Positions 56,984 through 63,991 of a DNA stretch of 64,000 bases are shown here, in pieces. A program made the position numbers and the translations under genes. The notes beneath the pieces are model-generated. The model worked only from the letters and a program-made list of their open reading frames with translations. It had not been told where the DNA came from and searched no databases. Source of the DNA: a virus; IMG/VR virus record IMGVR_UViG_3300021599_002910, positions 1 through 64,000 of that record; one strand, 5' to 3'. Positions within the stretch are counted from its first letter, which is position 1. Each line of letters begins with the position of its first letter.

Positions 56984-57267
56984 ACGTCCCATCTAACATA
57001 TGTTTTAATGTGTTGGTCGGGAAAAAAATAGACCAATGCGTCTTGTATCAATACATCAGCTAACTTTCTATCCATAACTTCCTCGGATATTGTTTCACCT
57101 AAAACAATTACCGCTTCGATTAGAAGACTATTCTGTGTGACAGATTCAGATATTGTGTGAATCTTTATTTTTGTTCCCTTACCATAGACTTGTTCTACAG
57201 ATTCTTTCTGATAGTCGTTCAAATAAGATTCAATGAGGCGAAAGAGTCTCTGTTTTTTATCTGGCAT
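56980..57267 (-). CDS. Small hypothetical protein (95 aa)
   Basis: MPDKKQRLFRLIESYLNDYQ is a tag-like helix; the body is alpha/beta (KIKIHTISESVTQNSLLIEA, LADVLIQDALVYFFPDQHIK), resembling the 17145 group. No perfect TATTTAT is seen; TATTTTTAT is close upstream. Confidence 0.6.
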   Translation of the reverse strand: MPDKKQRLFRLIESYLNDYQKESVEQVYGKGTKIKIHTISESVTQNSLLIEAVIVLGETISEEVMDRKLADVLIQDALVYFFPDQHIKTYVRWDV

Positions 57268-57302
57268 GATAAAAATATAATAACGTATTATTGAAATTAA
57301 AG

Positions 57303-57437
57303 TCAGCGTCCTTGACCTCTATATGCTTTTGGTCTTGGATTGTGTTTGTTGTAAGATTTTTTTGCTGCTCCAGTTTTTCTCTTACCAAAAGTTACTTTTC
57401 TTGATTCAGCTCTCGCTCCACCTTTTGCTTTTGCCAT
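57303..57437 (-). CDS. Very basic small protein (44 aa)
   Basis: ATG at 57437, TGA at 57303-57305. MAKAKGGARAESRKVTFGKR, then KTGAAKKSYNKHNPRPKAY and a GQGR end; about a third Lys/Arg. TATTTAT in the gene's orientation is 16 bases upstream (plus 57454-57460), divergent to the promoter of the 57478 gene. It may bind DNA in the head or the cell; unproven. Confidence 0.6.
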   Translation of the reverse strand: MAKAKGGARAESRKVTFGKRKTGAAKKSYNKHNPRPKAYRGQGR

Positions 57438-57477
57438 GTCTTTGATTTTACAAATAAATAGACGTATATTTATGAAT

Positions 57478-57771
57478 ATGCGTATCTCAGAAGAAGAAAG
57501 AAAACAAATTTTATCGAAATATATTGATGATACCTCGGATGAGTTACTGACTCACTTGAAAAGACATTTTCCTGTCACAGAAGTTGAGACTACATTCGGT
57601 GGGAAATTCAAATTTATCAAAGTGGATGATAAATCAAAACCACTTTTGTCCAATAAAAAATATTTGGTGTCAGTAATTTATAATTCAATTGTTAACGATT
57701 GGGTTGCTTTAGGTGAGAAAAAAATTAGGAGAACAATCAAGAAATATTTGGATGGAGTAATGAATTCTTAA
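57478..57771 (+). CDS. Tagged small protein (97 aa)
   Basis: Two in-frame ATGs; the first (57472) overlaps TATTTAT, the second (57478) has the standard 4-base gap and is chosen, giving MRISEEERKQILSKYIDDTS. This tag recalls 28734 (ISEEEKNAI). The body ends with a basic helix (KKIRRTIKKYLDGVMNS). Convergent with the next gene. Confidence 0.65.
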   Translation: MRISEEERKQILSKYIDDTSDELLTHLKRHFPVTEVETTFGGKFKFIKVDDKSKPLLSNKKYLVSVIYNSIVNDWVALGEKKIRRTIKKYLDGVMNS

Positions 57772-58952
57772 GAAAATTTAGGATAGGAAACGTTAGTTCT
57801 AATTGCATCGTCCACACACTTGAATTGATTTATACGGTCGTTAGTTCTACTAATTAAACGCAAATTGTCCATTATCCCTTCTTCTTGACCCGATATTGTT
57901 CCATGAGTTCCTGTTAGGTAAGGTAAATAGTTGGGAATTTGTTGTCCGCGATTTACAGTCAATTTACCTGGAAAAACATCCAAATTTTTATTTTTACCAT
58001 AATAAATTTGGTTCCACTTATGTTTTCTGAAAGATTGCCAAGCTGAATCAGAACTGAATGGTTCATAAGTACTATTTGAACAAGGCGCCATGAAATCGGG
58101 TCTGTTAGTTGCACAATATTTTACTAAAATTTTTTCATCTGGATAAGTGTGAGATGCTATTGCCACATCCCATAAATGATTTCCTGTCCCAATATTACCT
58201 ACCCACCCATAAATACCCTTAGTTTTTGCAATTTGATTTACTGAGGGTTGACTACTCAACCCATTTTTTTCTGCTTGTCTGTATTTTGACAACATGTTGT
58301 ATATCACTGCAAGACCTGACCCAATAACAGTTTCCATACCCTTACCATATTTTTTTTCAACACCCGTTTTGGCAAATGTTGATGGCATGAATTCCGCAGG
58401 ACCAAAAGATGGCTCATCAACACCAAATTTTTTAGCAAGCCATTCAGTCCCTTTTGCTGCTGTCCCACTACCAACAATATTTTTTAGAATTCCGTCTACT
58501 GTGTTATAAACATCCCAAGGGTTTATGTATTTTGCAATAGGCTTAATATCATAGAGTTTGTCCGTTTTACCAAAATCAGACTGCCAACCCATAATTGCGA
58601 TGGCAATTTTGGTTAAATAACTCAGTGTTTTTTCATCGACTCCTAAATCTTTCATTAAGTCTTTTTTCTTTGCTGTAACGAATAAAACGAAATATCTCAT
58701 TTGATTGTTTGGTAAGCATTCCATATTAGGTATTTTACTCACCATATTTTCATAATTTGAAAAATCCGTTAGTTTTTTGAACTTAGATTCTTTTTCAAAT
58801 TGTCTGCCTTTCCCTAAATAATCCGAGGGTGCTGTAGATGGGTCAACACCATATCTCGGTTTGATGATTTGTGAAGTGACTTTTTGTTCGTTCATTATTT
58901 TATTAATGATATTAACTAAGTCTGATTCTTTCAATTTGACAATTCTTCCCAT
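57768..58952 (-). CDS. Tagged lytic-transglycosylase-like paralog with changed active site (form A)
   Basis: 394 residues. The tag MGRIVKLKESDLVNIINK is followed by IMNEQ; TATTTAT on the minus strand is 5 bases upstream (plus 58958-58964). KIAIAIMGWQSDFGKTDKLY aligns with AAIGIIGRETLF of 54637, with Gln in place of the Glu. EPSFGPAEFMPSTFAKTGVE aligns with the SLGSAQF block. Probably binds wall glycans without cleaving them, or uses another residue. Confidence 0.7.
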   Translation of the reverse strand: MGRIVKLKESDLVNIINKIMNEQKVTSQIIKPRYGVDPSTAPSDYLGKGRQFEKESKFKKLTDFSNYENMVSKIPNMECLPNNQMRYFVLFVTAKKKDLMKDLGVDEKTLSYLTKIAIAIMGWQSDFGKTDKLYDIKPIAKYINPWDVYNTVDGILKNIVGSGTAAKGTEWLAKKFGVDEPSFGPAEFMPSTFAKTGVEKKYGKGMETVIGSGLAVIYNMLSKYRQAEKNGLSSQPSVNQIAKTKGIYGWVGNIGTGNHLWDVAIASHTYPDEKILVKYCATNRPDFMAPCSNSTYEPFSSDSAWQSFRKHKWNQIYYGKNKNLDVFPGKLTVNRGQQIPNYLPYLTGTHGTISGQEEGIMDNLRLISRTNDRINQFKCVDDAIRTNVSYPKFS

Positions 58953-59008
58953 AAAAAATAAATATCATAAATGTTCGTAGTTCAACTTTTATTCGTAATT
59001 TTGTTTTT

Positions 59009-59698
59009 ATGATAAAATATTTAATTCTTTCTTCGGTTTTGGTACTATCTATGTTTTTCGGTAAAAATGTATGTGAAACCAAAAAACAAACCAATGTAAC
59101 CTATCTCTCAGGCATCGACATTTCCAAATATCAAGGTAATATAGATTGGAGTTCAATTGATACAACTAAAGTAAAATTCGTCTTCATAAAGTCATCTGAA
59201 GGTAGTAGTCATAAAGACCGAATGTTCAGAAAAAATCTGAACGGAGCCCTTTCAAGAAAGATAAGGACAAGTGCATATCACAGATTCTCTATTTCAAGCT
59301 CTGGCACCCAACAATTTAAAAACTACAGTGAAATTGTACCAGTTTTAAAAGGGATGTTGCCTCCCTCTATTGATTTATTAAATCTCAGTGTGTGTCCTGA
59401 AGAAAGAAAAGTTCATGTTATTCGAGAATTGAAGGTTTTCACTGATTTGTTAAAAAAGAGATATGGTAAAAGTCCTATATTCTACTTGAATGGAAAAATA
59501 CAATATGATTTCATAAAAGATAATTTTAACGACAATACTTTTTGGTTATTAAAACATGGAAACTCTGAACCATACATTTTTCAAAACCAAGAAAATCAAT
59601 TTTGGCAACACTCAACTACAGGAAGGATTAAGGGAATTAATGGAAACGTTGATATGAATTATTTTAAAGGTACTGTTCAAGATTTACAGAATCTATAA
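59009..59698 (+). CDS. Secreted GH25 lysozyme (muramidase)
   Basis: 229 residues. A signal-peptide-like N-terminus (IKYLILSSVLVLSMFFGKNV) then YLSGIDISKYQGNIDWSSID, KFVFIKSSEGSSHKDRMFRK, RTSAYHRFSI and WQHSTTGRIKGINGNVDMNY, the GH25 catalytic barrel with its DxD/E pattern (the ExE loop reads SEGSS). It cleaves the muramic acid link of peptidoglycan. Preceded by TAATTTTG (58996-59003), a host-type -7, 5 bases from the ATG. Confidence 0.85.
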   Translation: MIKYLILSSVLVLSMFFGKNVCETKKQTNVTYLSGIDISKYQGNIDWSSIDTTKVKFVFIKSSEGSSHKDRMFRKNLNGALSRKIRTSAYHRFSISSSGTQQFKNYSEIVPVLKGMLPPSIDLLNLSVCPEERKVHVIRELKVFTDLLKKRYGKSPIFYLNGKIQYDFIKDNFNDNTFWLLKHGNSEPYIFQNQENQFWQHSTTGRIKGINGNVDMNYFKGTVQDLQNL

Positions 59699-60331
59699 TT
59701 TGAACTTGAGCCCTGTTAATTTTTCTATCACAGATAAAGTTACTTCATTATTTTTGATTCCATCAGGTTTTGACTTATCGTTTTCGAACAGGTAAGACTT
59801 CCAAACGTTCTGCTTTTTAATGTAAATGACCTTCCAGCATTGTTTAGGAACCGAAACCTTTCCAATTTTTTGAATTTCACCGATATTACCACACCACACC
59901 TTTATTGAATCCTGAGTTTTTGCCTCGTCACGAACCAAGGTTTCAAGAGATTTCCAATCTCCAGCATTAAGGCTGTGATATTGTGCGGACATGTTGGAAA
60001 AATAAAAACATTCATCTTGGACTTGTTGAGTTTGACATAAATTGTCCGCAGCTGGCATCATATGACCCCTGTCAAAACCACTACCAACATAATCTTTGGA
60101 AATGTCAGTATCAACAACTAACTTTGGGTCAGGTTTGAAATTATCCTTCCTTTTGAGTGGTGTCGGGCAATCAACCATTTTTTTTGTAACCCACCATTCA
60201 ACAAGAACCGGATATTTTTTAGATTTAGAAAATACTGTAGTATAGTTTGTGTGTTTTATTCTTACAGTGTCTTGAGCGTTTGAGAAAATAAAACTCAAAC
60301 AAAGAATCGGAAATAATATCAAATTTTTCAT
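59693..60331 (-). CDS. Secreted DNA/RNA non-specific endonuclease (NUC1 family)
   Basis: 212 residues from ATG 60331, which has TATTTAT in the gene's orientation 4 bases upstream (plus 60336-60342). The signal peptide is KNLILFPILCLSFIFSNAQ. DYVGSGFDRGHMMPAADNLC holds the DRGH catalytic motif, and CFYFSNMSAQYHSLNAGDWK the metal-binding Asn region. It degrades DNA and RNA in the periplasm or outside. The last codons overlap those of the convergent GH25 gene. Confidence 0.88.
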   Translation of the reverse strand: MKNLILFPILCLSFIFSNAQDTVRIKHTNYTTVFSKSKKYPVLVEWWVTKKMVDCPTPLKRKDNFKPDPKLVVDTDISKDYVGSGFDRGHMMPAADNLCQTQQVQDECFYFSNMSAQYHSLNAGDWKSLETLVRDEAKTQDSIKVWCGNIGEIQKIGKVSVPKQCWKVIYIKKQNVWKSYLFENDKSKPDGIKNNEVTLSVIEKLTGLKFKL

Positions 60332-60476
60332 AAAAATAAATATCAAAAATTTGACCGATTGAAAAAGATTCTTTAATTTTGTAATGAGTTTGAAACTTAT
60401 AGGCGATGAAAGACACTCGGTATTCAAATTCAAAAAAAAAGTTCTTACAAATGTTGGTGGTCTAATAAAGATTTAT

Positions 60477-60484
60477 TATTTTTG
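60477..60484 (+). promoter_or_regulatory. Host-type -7 box before the tRNA-like gene
   Basis: TATTTTTG at 60477-60484, 10 bases before the tRNA-like sequence, with a GTTG (60453-60456) 20 bases upstream as a weak -33 box. Confidence 0.55.
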
Positions 60485-60494
60485 TAAGACAATT

Positions 60495-60583
60495 GGTTGA
60501 GGTAGCTCAGTAACTCTTCGGGGTTTAAGGTAGAGCAGCGGTATGAAAGCCGTGTGCCAGTGGTTCGACTCCACTCCCAACCA
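60495..60583 (+). tRNA. Aberrant tRNA-like gene (Phe-type GAA anticodon region)
   Basis: A TΨC arm AGTGG-TTCGACT-CCACT and an acceptor strand CCCAACC-A are clear. The 5' acceptor strand GGTTGAGG pairs with it if one A bulges out. The D stem is GCTC/GAGC, but the D loop is about 24 bases and contains an AACTC-TTCG-GGGTT hairpin. The anticodon stem GCGGT/GCCGT closes a loop of only six bases, ATGAAA. No CCA is encoded. It may be a degraded, reshaped or decoy tRNA. Confidence 0.6.
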
Positions 60584-60620
60584 CGAAATTTTCAGATTTT
60601 ATCTGAATCTTTTGAAAAGA

Positions 60621-60652
60621 TTTGGAATTTAATTTTATCTTTCTTATCTTTG
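60621..60652 (+). promoter_or_regulatory. Host-type promoter TTTG-N20-TATCTTTG
   Basis: TTTG 60621-60624, 20-base spacer, TATCTTTG 60645-60652. Full Bacteroidota consensus; transcription would start near 60658-60661. Confidence 0.75.
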
Positions 60653-60657
60653 TAAAA

Positions 60658-60968
60658 CAAATGGACAGCGGAATGGTTTTTCATGTGGTGGTTCCCCATA
60701 CTCACCCGACCTATTTTCTTCTCCGCTCTATAAATTAGAAAAAAAAGGTTTATCAAAACACGGGAGGTTTACGAAGAAAGGTCATTCTAGTTTCATCCTT
60801 AATAAACTAACAACCACGTCTTTTTTTGAATGTTTTGAGACATGTATCCAAAACAGGAGTTGTCCACTCCCACGGGTTTATTGGTCTTTAGCCCCTCAGT
60901 TCAAAAAAAATCCGACCAAAATTTTCTCGACGGAGAATCGAGGGGACACGACGGTGTCCCCTTTTTTT
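60658..60968 (+). ncRNA. Candidate structured non-coding RNA, about 310 nt
   Basis: It runs from a consensus promoter to a strong terminator with no convincing gene; the only start-proximal frame (60661) gives 24 residues. Visible pairings: AGCGGA (60667-60672) with TCCGCT (60722-60727), GGAGT/ACTCC (60856-60870), TTCTC-GACG-GAGAA (60924-60937), and the terminal GGGGACAC-GACG-GTGTCCCC. I do not recognise an RNase P, tmRNA or 6S pattern. An untranslated regulatory RNA is the best reading. Confidence 0.5.
60924..60968 (+). terminator. Double hairpin terminator, both loops GACG
   Basis: TTCTC-GACG-GAGAA is followed by GGGGACAC (60942-60949), GACG and GTGTCCCC (60954-60961), then seven T's. The shared GACG loop is notable. 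Confidence 0.9.
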
Positions 60969-60991
60969 ATACTCTTGTTCTATTTATTTAC

Positions 60992-61558
60992 ATGGCGTGT
61001 AACTATTACGAAATTACCAATTTTAACAGTGTTGAGGATGGGTATTACAGATGGACAGGATGTACAGGTGGAATCATCAGTGTCAATTCATTAAGTCCGT
61101 TAGATAGGGTCTTAGTTTGTGCTGAAGATTTGATTCAGGAAGATTATGGTGCACCACTCACAATTATTAATACAGGACTTTGTCCTTCATCAACACCTAC
61201 GCCCACGATGACATCATCAATGACACCTACTCCGACAGTTACACCAACACAACATAGCCCAACCCCGACAGCCACAAACACCCCGACACCAACACTCACC
61301 CCAACACCCATATTCATGGAAAGGTTAATCACGGGTGGTTGGTATCAAGATGTTTGTAATTCTATTCATTTTGGAACTCCAAGTAATGTTACAATTTATT
61401 CATACAAACCATTTACAGAACTTAGACAAGGAGACCAAGTTTTCGGAAATAAAGAACTAACAATCCCCCCGATAGGTGCGGAATTTACAATCACAGATGG
61501 GGCCACATTCATTCAAGTGGTAGGAACGAACATTGTGAATTGGGGACAATGTTATTAA
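60992..61558 (+). CDS. Virion-type protein with Pro/Thr-repeat linker
   Basis: 188 residues from ATG 60992, which has TATTTAT 4 bases upstream (an upstream in-frame start lies in the RNA region and is rejected). An N-terminal domain with Trp/Cys (YYRWTGCTGGIISVNSLSPL), a linker of repeated PTPT units (STPTPTMTSSMTPTPTVTPT), and a C-terminal beta domain (GGWYQDVCNSIHFGTPSNVT). Such linkers are common in phage tail or head-decoration proteins. Confidence 0.7.
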   Translation: MACNYYEITNFNSVEDGYYRWTGCTGGIISVNSLSPLDRVLVCAEDLIQEDYGAPLTIINTGLCPSSTPTPTMTSSMTPTPTVTPTQHSPTPTATNTPTPTLTPTPIFMERLITGGWYQDVCNSIHFGTPSNVTIYSYKPFTELRQGDQVFGNKELTIPPIGAEFTITDGATFIQVVGTNIVNWGQCY

Positions 61559-61592
61559 AAATAATTTTAGTTTGATAGAATATTTATAAAGG

Positions 61593-62600
61593 ATGGCAAC
61601 ACCCTACGCATACAATCCAAGTCAAATAGTAATCCCTGGAACAACTCAATCAGGAGATTTCGCTATCGGAACTCCAACATCAGGATATACAAACTCTCCA
61701 CAATTTTGGAATGGACCTGATGAAGATTTGGGATACATCATTGCTCAACCAGTACCAGCAGGTAACCAACCAAATCCAGTTGGTATACCCGCCTATTTGG
61801 GGTTTTTTAGAACTGATGGTAAAACTGAAAATAAATTCATTGAATTGGCGAGTAGTGTTGCTGGTCAGACCTTTACAGGGTCTACCCAAGCTCTGAATTG
61901 GATTAGTGCCAACGGATACTATACAACATTCACAGGTTCAGGTATAGTGACATCTGACTTACAACTTTATTTGACTGCTGGTAATGTAGCCTCATATCCT
62001 GGTTCAGGGATAAATTGGTATGATTTATCTCCAAACGCTTATACCGCAACACTAACAAATGGGGTTGGATATTCTGCGATAAATGGAGGAACTTTAACTT
62101 TTGCGGGAACTCAATATGTTGATACAAATAACTTCCTCAACGCTGAAACTTTTAGCGTTTCTGTTTGGTATAAAACATCACAAGGTGGGATACAAATGAT
62201 TATTTCCAAAGAAACTAATGGTGGATACCCATGGAATTACAGAATTTGGCTAAATGGTGGTCAAATTATAGGGGACATTAGGCAGAGTAGTGGAATAAGT
62301 CAATCAATAAACTCACCACTTTCTTCATACAACAATGGTAATTGGTATAATGTAGTTTTTACTAGAAATAGTTCAACTATGAAATTGTATGTGAATGGTG
62401 TGGAAATCAGTAGTGTTGCAAATACTTTAGTTGGTTCAATTACTAATAACCAAACTGCTTGGATTGGAAAATCTGCATATTTGGGTGGAAGTTATCAATT
62501 CACAGGTAATGTGTCTGAGGTTATGATATACTACGATGTTTTGACAGCCTCAGAAGTAGTACAAAATTTTGACGCAACCAAAACAAGATTTGGTTTCTAA
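61593..62600 (+). CDS. Phage surface protein with LamG-type C-terminal domain
   Basis: 335 residues; TATTTAT is 5 bases upstream. An N-terminal beta region (MATPYAYNPSQIVIPGTTQS, GYIIAQPVPAGNQPNPVGIP) is followed from about residue 120 by a concanavalin/LamG-like jelly roll: LNAETFSVSVWYKTSQGGIQ, YRIWLNGGQIIGDIRQSSGI, NWYNVVFTRNSSTMKLYVNG, YQFTGNVSEVMIYYDVLTAS. These domains bind glycans. Likely a tail or head-surface adhesin. Confidence 0.8.
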   Translation: MATPYAYNPSQIVIPGTTQSGDFAIGTPTSGYTNSPQFWNGPDEDLGYIIAQPVPAGNQPNPVGIPAYLGFFRTDGKTENKFIELASSVAGQTFTGSTQALNWISANGYYTTFTGSGIVTSDLQLYLTAGNVASYPGSGINWYDLSPNAYTATLTNGVGYSAINGGTLTFAGTQYVDTNNFLNAETFSVSVWYKTSQGGIQMIISKETNGGYPWNYRIWLNGGQIIGDIRQSSGISQSINSPLSSYNNGNWYNVVFTRNSSTMKLYVNGVEISSVANTLVGSITNNQTAWIGKSAYLGGSYQFTGNVSEVMIYYDVLTASEVVQNFDATKTRFGF

Positions 62601-62623
62601 TTTTATTTACTATTTATTCATAT

Positions 62624-63991
62624 ATGAGAGATTTGATTAAAAAATTACTAAGGGAAGAAGTTGACAGGAAAGAACTCGAAACAAAAATCCGAAGATGGGT
62701 TGGTGATACAGATGACCCCGAGGTAGGTAATAGATTGAAGAATATTCAAGCAAAGTTACAACTCAAAATACCAATTGAAGATGACGAGTATGTTTTTTTC
62801 GAAGATTTTTTGAAAAATGAAATACAGAGGAGAAAAACTTCTACAAATACAATGTCTGGAAAAATGATGAGGACAAAGCAGAATTTTTTCAATCCACCAA
62901 AAGACCAACAAAACAAAATTACAGAATTAGGAAGAAAGGCTTATTTAGATTTAATACAAACAAATCTCTCAGTTTTCTTTAACCAAGCTTTTAATCCCAA
63001 ATTTAATATGAGAATAGGAAAGCCAGGGAAAGGATGGTTCAAACAAAATCTAATTTTATTAAATCGTTTCGAAAAAGATGTTGAACCTTGGAAAAATAAT
63101 TTTGTAAAATGGGTAGAAGGCCCTGCTATGACCATCGGTGAGAAAATAACCGAACTAAAAAATAAGTTGGAAAATGAAAATTGGTTTGGACTCATCGAAG
63201 AGGATGATTGGAGTATTCTGAACCATGTAGATACAAACTACACATTTTGGGCGGACGAAATAACAAAAAGACAAGAAGGTGGAGACTTACCTATGGGTTC
63301 GGACATTAAAGTTATCGAATTATATTTCACCCCAAAAAGACTCGAATCTGCTCTACCTAAAAAATGGCAACCTATTTTGGATAGAATGATGAAAGAAAAA
63401 AATGTCGACATAAAGTCAATCAGTATGGCTCATGTGGATTTATTGGAAAAATTTCATGAAGAAAAAGAGAAAGATTTTCAGGATATGAAAAGAAAACTGA
63501 AATTTACTACAACACTTGGTGAGACGGCTGAAAAAAACTTTGTTGATTTAATCCAAAATGCTCCAACTAAAGTTACTGAAATAAAGAAATATTCTACATG
63601 GGGTAATGTAATTGATATGGTATTTGGTGTTGATATGACAGCAAAATTTATTGACGGATTCAGATTAGTTCAAGTTAAAAATGGAGAAGGTAAAGCCAAA
63701 AGTGCTTTTGTTAAGAGTCTGAAAATCCCTTATCTCTCTGTATTTCCAGGAAGACTTCCTGAGCCAGGTGTTAGAAGAAGAAAAAACCCTTATGAATTTT
63801 TATATTTTTCCGAACAAAATAACAAAGAATCCAAAAGTTTCAATCAGAATTATCTAAGAACAGACAAAGAAGTTGATTTACCTTTGTCGGATGAAGAAAA
63901 AAAAGCTAAGTATTCAGAAAAAGAAATAAGGGCTTTGGAAAAAGTTTTAGGAAAAACTTTACCCGACGATTATTTTGCTATGAACAAATAA
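62624..63991 (+). CDS. Tagged PD-(D/E)xK-like nuclease protein (form D)
   Basis: 455 residues. The tag MRDLIKKLLREEVDRKELET ends RE|E; TATTTAT is 6 bases upstream. In the C-terminal third, TTLGETAEKNFVDLIQNAPT, then VFGVDMTAKFIDGFRLVQVK shows a Glu helix, an Asp and a Q-V-K strand typical of restriction-endonuclease folds. The N-terminal 300 residues are helical and unrecognised. If ejected with the genome it could attack host DNA or protect phage DNA. Confidence 0.65.
   Translation: MRDLIKKLLREEVDRKELETKIRRWVGDTDDPEVGNRLKNIQAKLQLKIPIEDDEYVFFEDFLKNEIQRRKTSTNTMSGKMMRTKQNFFNPPKDQQNKITELGRKAYLDLIQTNLSVFFNQAFNPKFNMRIGKPGKGWFKQNLILLNRFEKDVEPWKNNFVKWVEGPAMTIGEKITELKNKLENENWFGLIEEDDWSILNHVDTNYTFWADEITKRQEGGDLPMGSDIKVIELYFTPKRLESALPKKWQPILDRMMKEKNVDIKSISMAHVDLLEKFHEEKEKDFQDMKRKLKFTTTLGETAEKNFVDLIQNAPTKVTEIKKYSTWGNVIDMVFGVDMTAKFIDGFRLVQVKNGEGKAKSAFVKSLKIPYLSVFPGRLPEPGVRRRKNPYEFLYFSEQNNKESKSFNQNYLRTDKEVDLPLSDEEKKAKYSEKEIRALEKVLGKTLPDDYFAMNK

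Noticed and set aside
60661-60738. 24-codon frame starting at 60661 as a gene
   Set aside because: It is short, has no similarity to other micro-genes here, and lies within pairing arms of the candidate RNA. Kept only as an alternative reading.
60842-60991. Extended N-terminus for the Pro/Thr-linker protein
   Set aside because: The extension runs through a strong terminator. The ATG at 60992 has TATTTAT at the standard 4-base gap.
61194-61312. Tandem DNA repeat
   Set aside because: The repetition is explained by PTPT codons of a protein linker. The unit is not conserved enough at nucleotide level to be a separate repeat.
1014-62617. TATTTAT as the T4-type late promoter on the opposite strand
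   Set aside because: The element follows gene orientation on both strands, including all clear minus-strand cases, so reading its reverse complement (as in T4) would point transcription away from the genes.
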